In this document: piece after piece, positions 1 through 6,236 of the stretch
Layout of the letters: each line of letters begins with the position of its first letter
Numbering within the stretch: the first letter of the stretch is position 1
Assembly: GCA_934717675.1 (NCBI GenBank)
Contig: CAKUYZ010000052.1
Location: 1-12,495 of the forward strand
DNA length: 12,495 bases
Direction of reading: 5' to 3'
Source of the DNA: an uncultured Bacteroidales bacterium
GTDB lineage: Bacteria; Bacteroidota; Bacteroidia; Bacteroidales; Marinilabiliaceae
Translations under genes and position numbers: made by a program
The notes under the pieces: generated by a model
The model's input: only the letters and a program-made list of their open reading frames with translations
Told to the model about the DNA's origin: nothing
Databases searched by the model: none

Positions 1-463
1 GGCCTTGTCTAGGCTCAATGAGCTCTTCGCACAGAAAAAGGTGCATAAGGTATATTGGGCCATAACGCAAGAGAGGCCCGAGGCGTTGGAGGCCGAGCTG
101 CGCCACTTCATAGGCAAGAATGAGGAGAAGAACCGCGCCCTTGTCTCTGTGAACCCGCGCACGGGATATAAGGAGGCTATACTCAGGTATAGGCTCATAT
201 CCAGCTCCGAGCGGCTCAACCTCTTGGAGGTGGAGCTTATGACGGGTCGCCACCATCAGATCAGGGCTCAGCTCGCGCGCATTGGCTGCCCCATCCGGGG
301 CGACCTGAAATATGGAGCCAAGCGCAGCAATGAGGGTGGGGGCATAAACCTCCATTCCAGGCTTGTGGAGTTTGAGCATCCCGTCACTCACGCGCAGGTC
401 TCCATCGTGGCTCCTGTGCCGGAGTCCGACGCCGCATGGAGGGTGTTTAAAAACGTGGACTAA
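1..463 (+). CDS. RluA-family RNA pseudouridine synthase, C-terminal part (5' end outside window)
   Basis: The frame is open from base 2 to a TAA at 461-463, so the gene begins upstream of the window; a TTG at base 5 is not needed as a start. About 153 residues remain. Enzymes of this family isomerise specific uridines of rRNA or tRNA to pseudouridine in the cytoplasm. The visible part carries the family's C-terminal signature: MTGRHHQIRAQLARIGCP followed by IRGDLKYGA, matching the usual TGRxHQIRxHL...IGxPIxGDxxYG pattern. The upstream KVYWAI segment also fits the family core. The catalytic aspartate (HRLD motif) would lie upstream of the window and cannot be checked, nor can an N-terminal S4 domain. 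It is in the same direction as ffh, 68 bases away, with no T-tract terminator between them. The family call is firm; the exact uridine target cannot be assigned. Confidence 0.9.
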   Translation, partial: ALSRLNELFAQKKVHKVYWAITQERPEALEAELRHFIGKNEEKNRALVSVNPRTGYKEAILRYRLISSSERLNLLEVELMTGRHHQIRAQLARIGCPIRGDLKYGAKRSNEGGGINLHSRLVEFEHPVTHAQVSIVAPVPESDAAWRVFKNVD

Positions 464-531
464 CGCGGACGGGTGGCCCCGTGCGGGCGCGCCTCATCAC
501 TTACTGATTAAAAAGACTTACATCACAACAT

Positions 532-1869
532 ATGTTTGAGAACCTTTCCGAACGGCTCGAGAAGTCGTTCCAGATGCTCAAAGGCGAGGGGCGCATCAAC
601 GAGTTGAACGTTGCCGAGACCCTCAAAGACATCCGTAAAGCCCTGCTCGATGCCGATGTCAACTACAAGGTGGCCAAGCAGTTCACCGACAATGTGAAGC
701 AGAAAGCCTTGGGGCAAGATGTGCTGCGCTCGGTGAAACCCGGCCAGATGATGGTGAGCATTGTCTATGACGAGCTCACGCAGGTCATGGGCGGCGACGT
801 GGTGGACATTAACCTTAAAGGCAATCCGGCCATCGTCCTCATGTCTGGCCTTCAAGGCTCCGGCAAGACCACTTTCGCCTGCAAGTTGGCGAATATGCTC
901 AAGACCCAGAGGGGCAAGAATCCGCTCCTGGTGGCGGGAGACGTTTACCGCCCCGCGGCCATCAACCAGCTGCAGGTCTTGGGCCAGCAGATTGGCGTGA
1001 GCGTCTTCACGGAAGATGGTAATACCGACCCCGTCGACTTGGCTAAGAAGGGCATAGCCCAGGCCAAGAAAGACGGCAACGATGTGGTGATCATAGACAC
1101 CGCGGGCCGTCTGGCGGTGGACGAGGAGATGATGAAGGAGATTGAGGCCATCAAGAAGGCCGTCAACCCCTCCGAGACGCTCTTCGTGGTGGACTCCATG
1201 ACGGGTCAGGATGCCGTGAACACGGCAAGGGAGTTCAACGACCGTCTCGACTTTGATGGCGTAGTCCTCACCAAGCTCGACGGCGACACGCGCGGCGGCG
1301 CGGCACTCTCCATCCGCCAGGTGGTCAACAAGCCCATCAAGTTCGTCGGCACGGGAGAGAAGATGGAGGCCATAGACGCTTTCCACCCCTCGCGCATGGC
1401 AGACCGTATCTTGGGCATGGGAGACATCCGCTCCCTCGTCGAGAGGGCCAAGGCGCAGATTGACGAGGAGGAGGCCAAGAAACTCCAGAAGAAAATAGCC
1501 TCGAACAAGTTCGACTTCGATGACTTCCTCTCCCAGATTCAGCAGATCAAGAAGATGGGCAACCTCAAAGATCTCGCGTCAATGATTCCTGGCGTGGGCA
1601 AGATGATCAAGAACGTCGATATAGACGACAACGCCTTCAAGGGCATCGAGGCCATCATCAGGTCCATGACTCCGTCAGAGCGCAAAAACCCGCAGATCAT
1701 CAATGGCAGCAGGCGCAAGCGCATAGCCGATGGCAGCGGCACCTCTATACAGGAGGTTAACAGGCTGCTGAAGCAGTTCGAGGAGACGCGCAAAGTCATG
1801 AAACTCATGAACTCTGGCGCGGGCCGCAACTTGGCGCGCATGCTTGGCAGCAAGATGGGGCAGCGGTAG
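532..1869 (+). CDS. ffh: Signal recognition particle GTPase Ffh (SRP54)
   Basis: Ffh binds 4.5S RNA and signal sequences emerging from the ribosome and delivers the nascent chain to the receptor FtsY at the inner membrane. At 445 residues it has normal bacterial length. The N domain covers about residues 1-90. The GTPase G domain follows with all motifs visible: P-loop GLQGSGKTT (106-114), DVYRPAA (137-143), DTAGR (189-193), TKLDGD (247-252) and GTGE (273-276). The methionine-rich M domain (about 325-440) contains the RNA-binding stretch INGSRRKRIADGSG (390-403). The ATG at 532 gives the canonical MFENLSERL start; the leader is A/T-rich without a Shine-Dalgarno sequence. folD starts 30 bases after the stop, so the two are probably co-transcribed. 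Confidence 0.98.
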   Translation: MFENLSERLEKSFQMLKGEGRINELNVAETLKDIRKALLDADVNYKVAKQFTDNVKQKALGQDVLRSVKPGQMMVSIVYDELTQVMGGDVVDINLKGNPAIVLMSGLQGSGKTTFACKLANMLKTQRGKNPLLVAGDVYRPAAINQLQVLGQQIGVSVFTEDGNTDPVDLAKKGIAQAKKDGNDVVIIDTAGRLAVDEEMMKEIEAIKKAVNPSETLFVVDSMTGQDAVNTAREFNDRLDFDGVVLTKLDGDTRGGAALSIRQVVNKPIKFVGTGEKMEAIDAFHPSRMADRILGMGDIRSLVERAKAQIDEEEAKKLQKKIASNKFDFDDFLSQIQQIKKMGNLKDLASMIPGVGKMIKNVDIDDNAFKGIEAIIRSMTPSERKNPQIINGSRRKRIADGSGTSIQEVNRLLKQFEETRKVMKLMNSGAGRNLARMLGSKMGQR

Positions 1870-1899
1870 GGGTGTTGAATTTGTAAAACCGTTTCTGCA

Positions 1900-2775
1900 A
1901 TGATAAAGATAGACGGCAAAGAGACCGCCCGACAAATACGTCAGGAGATAGCCGCCGAGGTGGCCGCCATGGTGGCCGAGGGGCGCAAGCGCCCGCATCT
2001 AGCGGCTGTCCTCGTGGGGCATGACGGTGGCAGCGAGACATATGTCGCCAACAAGATAAAGGCGTGCGAAGAGTGCGGCTTCGTCTCGTCGCTCAGGCGT
2101 TTTGAGTCCGACATCACGGAGCAACAACTCCTCGACGTGGTCAAGGAGCTTAATGAGGACCCCGACGTGGATGGATTCATTGTCCAACTGCCGCTGCCGG
2201 CCCATATATCTGAAGAGAAGGTGACCGAGGCCATTAACCCGCGCAAAGACGTGGATGGATTCCACCCGCAGAATGTGGGCCGCATGACCATCGGCGCGCC
2301 AGCCTTCATCTCTGCCACGCCGCAAGGCATCGTGGAGCTCATCCGTCGCTATGGCATCCCCACGGCGGGCAAGAAAGCCGTGGTCATAGGGCGCAGCAAC
2401 ATTGTTGGCCGCCCAATGAGCATCTTGCTGTCGCAGAAGGGTATAGACTGCACCGTCACGCTCTGTCATAGCCGCACGCCAAACATTGCAGAGGTGTGCC
2501 GCGAGGCGGACATCATCGTGGCCGCCATTGGCAAGCCGGGCTTCGTCACGGCAGATATGGTGAAGGAGGGAGCGACGGTCATCGACGTCGGCACCACACG
2601 TGTGCCAGACCCTACCGCCCAGAGAGGGTGGAGGTTGCGAGGCGATGTGGACTATGATGCCGTGGCTCCCAAGTGCGCCTACATAACGCCTGTGCCGGGC
2701 GGCGTGGGGCCAATGACCATCTGCTCGCTCATGCAAAACACCCTCTTGGCGGGCAAAAAGGCCATTTACGCCTGA
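1900..2775 (+). CDS. folD: Bifunctional methylenetetrahydrofolate dehydrogenase / methenyltetrahydrofolate cyclohydrolase
   Basis: FolD interconverts 5,10-methylene-, 5,10-methenyl- and 10-formyl-tetrahydrofolate in the cytoplasm, supplying one-carbon units for purines and formyl-methionine. The protein has 291 residues, the usual size. The catalytic YxxxK motif is Y48/K52. Further signatures are IVQLPLP (94-100), KDVDGFHPQNVGR (116-128), the dinucleotide-binding segment GRSNIVGRP (164-172) and the C-terminal PVPGGVGPMT (264-273). The ATG at 1900 gives the family's short N-terminal strand before the first helix. It lies 30 bases downstream of ffh and 48 bases upstream of the kinase gene. All active-site signatures are intact, so a functional enzyme is expected. 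Confidence 0.98.
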   Translation: MIKIDGKETARQIRQEIAAEVAAMVAEGRKRPHLAAVLVGHDGGSETYVANKIKACEECGFVSSLRRFESDITEQQLLDVVKELNEDPDVDGFIVQLPLPAHISEEKVTEAINPRKDVDGFHPQNVGRMTIGAPAFISATPQGIVELIRRYGIPTAGKKAVVIGRSNIVGRPMSILLSQKGIDCTVTLCHSRTPNIAEVCREADIIVAAIGKPGFVTADMVKEGATVIDVGTTRVPDPTAQRGWRLRGDVDYDAVAPKCAYITPVPGGVGPMTICSLMQNTLLAGKKAIYA

Positions 2776-2823
2776 AAAGGACGGGCTTGGCGTGACGGGC
2801 GTTTGAAAACAAACTAGTGCGAC

Positions 2824-3792
2824 GTGCCATTTGATATAATCTGGTTCCTCAACTGCGCATTGCAGGTCTTTGCAGCAGTCATGGCCATAAAGCTGACGAG
2901 GCTCACGAAGATGAATCTGTCATGGATTATCATCTGCGCGGGTCTCGTGCTTATGTCTCTGCGCAGCGTAATACAGATCACCAACGTCTTTGTGCCTGGT
3001 TTCGGGTTCGACTCCCATGAGCCCTACACCATCGGCAGCATTGTCGTCTCGGCCTGTTTCGCTGTCGGTGTGTTCATGATCAAAAAGATGTTCGTCTTGC
3101 TCAACCTGGCGGAGGCGCGTCAGAGAGAGTATGAGAAGATGCTTCTCAACACCACCATCATGACAGAGGAGAACGAGCGCAGGCGCTTCGCCACAGACCT
3201 TCATGATGGCCTTGGCCCCATCCTCTCCTCCATCAAGATGGGTTTCTCCGCCGTGGCCGATGACATATCTGACAAAGAGGTGCGTCAAAACTTGGAATTG
3301 GCCATAAACGAAGCCATCTCCACGGTGCGTGAGGTGAGCAACAACATGAGTCCGCACATCTTGTCAAACCTGGGGTTGCGGCGCGCCATCATCAACTTCA
3401 TCGGCAAGATGCCGTTCCCTAAAGACATGAGCGTGAGCTACAATATCTCCATAGGAGACAAACGTTACCCGGCCACCAACGAGATTGTCCTTTACCGCGT
3501 CTTGTGCGAGCTGGTGAACAATACGCTCAAGCACGCCGGCGCCACGGCCATAAACTTCAGGCTGGAAGAAGACGGCGGGCAGCTCAAACTCACATATAAG
3601 GACAACGGCACGGGTTTCCGCCCCGACGACCTGCAGCGCGAGGAGCAGAGGCAGGGCATGGGGCTATACAACATCATATCCCGCGTCTCGTCAATCAAGG
3701 GCAGCTACCAGTTTCGCGCCGGGAGCGAAGACTCCACGCCAGGGCAACACGGCATGGTGGCCGAGATTTTTGTGCCCGTTAGCGAACGATGA
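2824..3792 (+). CDS. Membrane-bound sensor histidine kinase, HisKA_3 (NarL/UhpB-like) class
   Basis: This is the sensor of a two-component system: it autophosphorylates on histidine and passes the phosphate to a response regulator, very likely the product of the next gene. Of 322 residues, the first ~95 form three predicted membrane helices (about 4-24, 33-55 and 70-95) with short loops and no periplasmic sensor domain. A short helical linker (96-118) follows. The dimerisation/H-box is ERRRFATDLHDGLGP with H127 as phosphoacceptor. The HATPase domain shows the N box (E229, N233, H237), G1 box DNGTGF (260-265) and G2 box GMGL (278-281). The start is a GTG: an in-frame TAG at 2815-2817 excludes any earlier start, and the next ATG (2881) would delete most of helix 1. 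There is no receiver domain. The signal sensed is unknown. Confidence 0.9.
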   Translation: MPFDIIWFLNCALQVFAAVMAIKLTRLTKMNLSWIIICAGLVLMSLRSVIQITNVFVPGFGFDSHEPYTIGSIVVSACFAVGVFMIKKMFVLLNLAEARQREYEKMLLNTTIMTEENERRRFATDLHDGLGPILSSIKMGFSAVADDISDKEVRQNLELAINEAISTVREVSNNMSPHILSNLGLRRAIINFIGKMPFPKDMSVSYNISIGDKRYPATNEIVLYRVLCELVNNTLKHAGATAINFRLEEDGGQLKLTYKDNGTGFRPDDLQREEQRQGMGLYNIISRVSSIKGSYQFRAGSEDSTPGQHGMVAEIFVPVSER

Positions 3793-3820
3793 CACTCATA
3801 CCTGTGAATGTTAAGGCTTT

Positions 3821-4456
3821 ATGAATATCTGGCTTGTAGATGACCATCACCTCTTTCGTGCGGGATTTCGCACGTTGCTCTGCCGCCTCCGCGACGCCAA
3901 TGTGACGTTCGAGGCTAGCGACGGGCGCGAGTTCGTTGACCATCTTGTCGTGGCCAAGCCCGACGTCGTGTTCATGGACATTGCCATGCCGCGCATGGAC
4001 GGGGTCAAGGCCACGGAGGCCGCCCTGGCCGCTTATCCCGACATCAAGATAATAATCCTCTCAATGTATGGCGAGAAGGAATATTACACCAAACTTGTGG
4101 ACTTGGGCATAAGCGGCTTCCTGCTCAAGAGTTGCGATTTCAAAGAGGTTGAGATGGCCATAGACGCTGTGAGAAACGGGGAGTATTATTTCTCTCAGGA
4201 GCTGCTCCAGCAGATGGTCTTTCAGTCGTCCGCCTCGCAGCAAGATTATGACCTCTCGCAGAGGGAACGCGACATCTTGACCGAGATTTGCAACGGAGAG
4301 TCGAATCAAGAGATTGCGGACAGGCTCTTCATAAGCAAGCGGACGGTGGAGAAGCACAGGGCCAACATTATGATGAAGACAGGGTGCGGCAACACCGCCA
4401 GCCTGGTGGTCTTCGCTGTTAAAAATGGGCTGTATCATATTGACAGAGGGGCCTGA
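3821..4456 (+). CDS. LuxR/NarL-type DNA-binding response regulator
   Basis: This is a transcriptional regulator activated by phosphorylation, the probable partner of the kinase 28 bases upstream. It has 211 residues. The receiver domain (1-120) has the acidic pair D7/D8, the phosphoacceptor D53 in VVFMDIAMP, the conserved S81 and K103. After a linker, the LuxR helix-turn-helix (about 145-205) reads LSQRERDILTEICNG, then SNQEIADRLFISKRTVEKHR, the normal family pattern. Every residue needed for phosphorylation and DNA binding is present. The ATG at 3821 directly gives the first receiver strand, MNIWLVDDHH. Its target promoters cannot be told from the sequence; autoregulation of the cluster is possible but no operator was identified. 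Confidence 0.95.
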   Translation: MNIWLVDDHHLFRAGFRTLLCRLRDANVTFEASDGREFVDHLVVAKPDVVFMDIAMPRMDGVKATEAALAAYPDIKIIILSMYGEKEYYTKLVDLGISGFLLKSCDFKEVEMAIDAVRNGEYYFSQELLQQMVFQSSASQQDYDLSQRERDILTEICNGESNQEIADRLFISKRTVEKHRANIMMKTGCGNTASLVVFAVKNGLYHIDRGA

Positions 4457-4461
4457 ACGAT

Positions 4462-4914
4462 ATGGGCTACATCAGATTAGACTACTTGCGGGACGCGTGT
4501 GGCGATGACGATGGCCTGATGGCCGAGCTTGTCCAGATATTCAAGGAGCAGGCTCTGGCCCTGGGCCCCGACCTTGACTCGCTGCTTGCCCGTGCGGACT
4601 ATGACGCCTTGGCGCGCAGCGCCCACAAGTTTCGCTCCACGGCCCTCTCCCTAGGCCTAGACGATGTGGCGGACGCCCTCAAGAAGATTGAGGTCATAGG
4701 CAAAAAAATCTTCATGGCGCAGCCCTCGTCCGCAACAGACGATGCGGCGCGCCGACTCTACCTGAGCCAGATTAACGGCCTCACGCCAGCCATTGACCAG
4801 TGGACTGACGCCCATCTTGACACCGACAGTCTCATGCGGCTCATAGGGCTCGTCAAGGAGCGGGTAGACGCGGCCGTGGCCGAGGCCACCCAAATTGTGC
4901 GATATTTTTATTAA
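4462..4914 (+). CDS. Free-standing histidine phosphotransfer (HPt) domain protein
   Basis: HPt proteins carry phosphate on a histidine between receiver domains of a phosphorelay and have no kinase activity of their own. The 150-residue protein has an HPt four-helix pattern over about 1-85: an N-terminal helix rich in acidic and hydrophobic residues (LMAELVQIFKEQA), then SAHKFRSTALSLGLDDVADAL. H55 is the expected phosphoacceptor. The usual HxLKGSxxxLG is altered to HKFRSTALSLG, with Arg58 in place of the conserved Lys. Residues 88-150 form an additional tail, mostly helical by eye, that I do not recognise. The gene begins only 5 bases after the response regulator stop, so it is almost certainly co-expressed. 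No hybrid kinase accompanies it here. Confidence 0.75.
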   Translation: MGYIRLDYLRDACGDDDGLMAELVQIFKEQALALGPDLDSLLARADYDALARSAHKFRSTALSLGLDDVADALKKIEVIGKKIFMAQPSSATDDAARRLYLSQINGLTPAIDQWTDAHLDTDSLMRLIGLVKERVDAAVAEATQIVRYFY

Positions 4915-4992
4915 CTTGCGTCCGCTTTTGGCCCTATGGCGCTCATTGCGAAAGCCTAGGCCTCTGGCGCAAAGCGAAATAATTTACCCATT

Positions 4993-5298
4993 ATGATTGA
5001 GGTTAAGAAGAATCCCGAAGGAATTGTTGTGACGCCGGTCGATGTGGACAGGCTCACTGTCATCAACGCCGGTGAACTCAAAAAGTCATTGGCTCTTCAA
5101 TTCTCAGCCGGCTCATGCGACGTGTTTCTAGACTTGCAGAATATCAAGTATATGGACTCTACGGGTGTCAGTGTGCTCATCAGTGGAGTCAAGTCGTCTC
5201 GTGAGCAAAACAGGGGTTTCGCCCTCCGAAATGTTCAGCCCGATGTCCGCAAGCTCTTGTCTCTCATGAAGATTGACAAGATCATAGACATAGATTAG
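4993..5298 (+). CDS. STAS-domain protein, anti-sigma-factor antagonist type (SpoIIAA/RsbV-like)
   Basis: Single-domain STAS proteins of this class release a sigma factor by binding its anti-sigma kinase. They are switched off by serine phosphorylation and reactivated by a PP2C phosphatase. The 101 residues form one STAS domain: an N-terminal strand (GIVVTPVDVDRLTVINA), then VFLDLQNIKYMDSTGVSVL with S56 in the conserved DSTG motif as the predicted phosphoserine, then the C-terminal half (FALRNVQPDVRKLLSLMKID). No anti-sigma kinase, PP2C phosphatase or sigma factor is encoded in this window, so partners must be elsewhere, or the protein may have been recruited to another role. It lies 78 bases after the HPt gene and is followed by a weak hairpin. 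The ATG at 4993 is the natural domain start. Confidence 0.9.
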   Translation: MIEVKKNPEGIVVTPVDVDRLTVINAGELKKSLALQFSAGSCDVFLDLQNIKYMDSTGVSVLISGVKSSREQNRGFALRNVQPDVRKLLSLMKIDKIIDID

Positions 5299-5310
5299 TC
5301 CATTTTCCTC

Positions 5311-5346
5311 AGGTGCGCCGGGGTCGCGAACCCTCTGCGCCTTTTG
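5311..5346 (+). terminator. Possible weak intrinsic terminator after the STAS gene
   Basis: Two nested stems are visible. The outer pairs AGG(T)GCGC with GCGCCTT, with a bulged T. The inner is GGGGT/ACCCT around a 5-base loop. Only four T residues follow (5342-5345), so termination would be partial at best. It fits the end of the signalling cluster before the SDR gene but needs transcript data. Confidence 0.35.
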
Positions 5347-5368
5347 TCGCGGCGTCCGAGGCCGCTAT

Positions 5369-6193
5369 ATGATGGCAGACAACTATTTGGAGAAAAAGTT
5401 TGAGGAGCACCTCAACTCCTCGTCTCGCCCCGTGGCGCGTCGGCACTTGCCGGTCAAAGAGCGCAGGGCCGTTGTGACGGGCGGTGCCAAGGGCATTGGA
5501 GCGGCCATAGTCCGTTCGCTGCGCGTGGCGGGTCATAAGGTGGCCTTTTGCGACATTGACGAGGCTGCCGGTGCCGACACTGCTTTGCGCACAGGGGCGG
5601 AGTTCTTCCGTGTTGACGTGGCCGACGCCGACGCTTTCCGCAACTTCCTGCGGGGCGTGGAGTCTCGATGGGGCGGGGTGGACATCATTGTTAACAATGT
5701 GGCCGTCAAGCAGCCAGCCCCATTGCTAGAGGCCACGGTGGAGCAATTTGACAGGGCCATGGCGGTAGACGTCCGGCCTGTGCTCATTGGCGCGCAAGAG
5801 ATGGCGCGGATGCGCTCCGTGGTGACGGACGGCGAGAGGCCTTACGGCCGTATTGTGAACATATGCTCATCGCGGCAGAGGCAGAGCTTGCCAGGCAATG
5901 ACATCCACGCCGCGGCCAAGGGCGCCGTCTTCTCGCTTACGCACTCATTGGCCATAAGCCTCTCGGCCTACGGCGTGACGGTGAACAGCATATCGCCAGG
6001 CATGATTGCCACGACTGACTATGACAACGTGCCGCCGGCCATCCACGCCCAGCACCCGTCTGGCAGGGTGGGGCGGCCAGACGATGTGGCGCGCCTAGTC
6101 CGCTTCCTCATTGACGAGGCGAACGACTTCGTCAATGCCGAGAACATTGTCGTGGACGGCGGGCTGACCCGCAAAATGGCGTTCGTGCCATAG
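5369..6193 (+). CDS. Short-chain dehydrogenase/reductase (SDR) family protein with altered active site
   Basis: The fold is a classical SDR (NAD(P)-binding Rossmann) protein of 274 residues. An unusual N-terminal extension of about 30 residues precedes the first strand (NYLEKKFEEHL, then a basic stretch). The nucleotide-binding motif TGGAKGIG (37-44) is intact, an acidic D62 after strand 2 suggests NAD(H) preference, and NNVA (109-112) stands for the usual NNAG. The catalytic tetrad is not standard. Serine S167 and K184 are in place, but the position of the catalytic tyrosine is His180 (IHAAAKGA instead of YxxxK) and the position of the helix-4 asparagine appears to be Asp134 (MAVDVRPV). The frame is intact and both C-terminal motifs (SPGMI, VVDGG) are present, so this is not a decayed gene. 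The true substrate is unknown and it may not be a normal oxidoreductase. It sits 43 bases upstream of pheT. ATG codons at 5369 and 5372 are both possible starts. Confidence 0.88.
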   Translation: MMADNYLEKKFEEHLNSSSRPVARRHLPVKERRAVVTGGAKGIGAAIVRSLRVAGHKVAFCDIDEAAGADTALRTGAEFFRVDVADADAFRNFLRGVESRWGGVDIIVNNVAVKQPAPLLEATVEQFDRAMAVDVRPVLIGAQEMARMRSVVTDGERPYGRIVNICSSRQRQSLPGNDIHAAAKGAVFSLTHSLAISLSAYGVTVNSISPGMIATTDYDNVPPAIHAQHPSGRVGRPDDVARLVRFLIDEANDFVNAENIVVDGGLTRKMAFVP

Positions 6194-6236
6194 TCAAAAC
6201 ACATTCCAATCAGATAATAAAGAGTCTCATAACATA

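Noticed and set aside
531..538. TATGTTTG, an exact match to the Bacteroidota -7 promoter pattern TAnnTTTG
   Set aside because: It overlaps the ffh start codon, so transcription would begin inside the gene, and no TTTG lies at the right distance upstream.
523..1386. 287-codon minus-strand frame opposite ffh
   Set aside because: It is rich in His/Leu/Val without domains, a shadow of the Ffh GTPase domain.
4915..4992. Inverted-repeat-like bases (TTGCG...CGCAA, GCCTAGGC) between the HPt and STAS genes
   Set aside because: The pairing is short and interrupted and there is no T tract, so neither a terminator nor an operator can be supported.
1870..6236. tRNA, SRP RNA or riboswitch in the gaps near ffh, folD or pheT
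   Set aside because: The gaps are 5-78 bases and show no cloverleaf, SRP RNA tip or T-box sequence.
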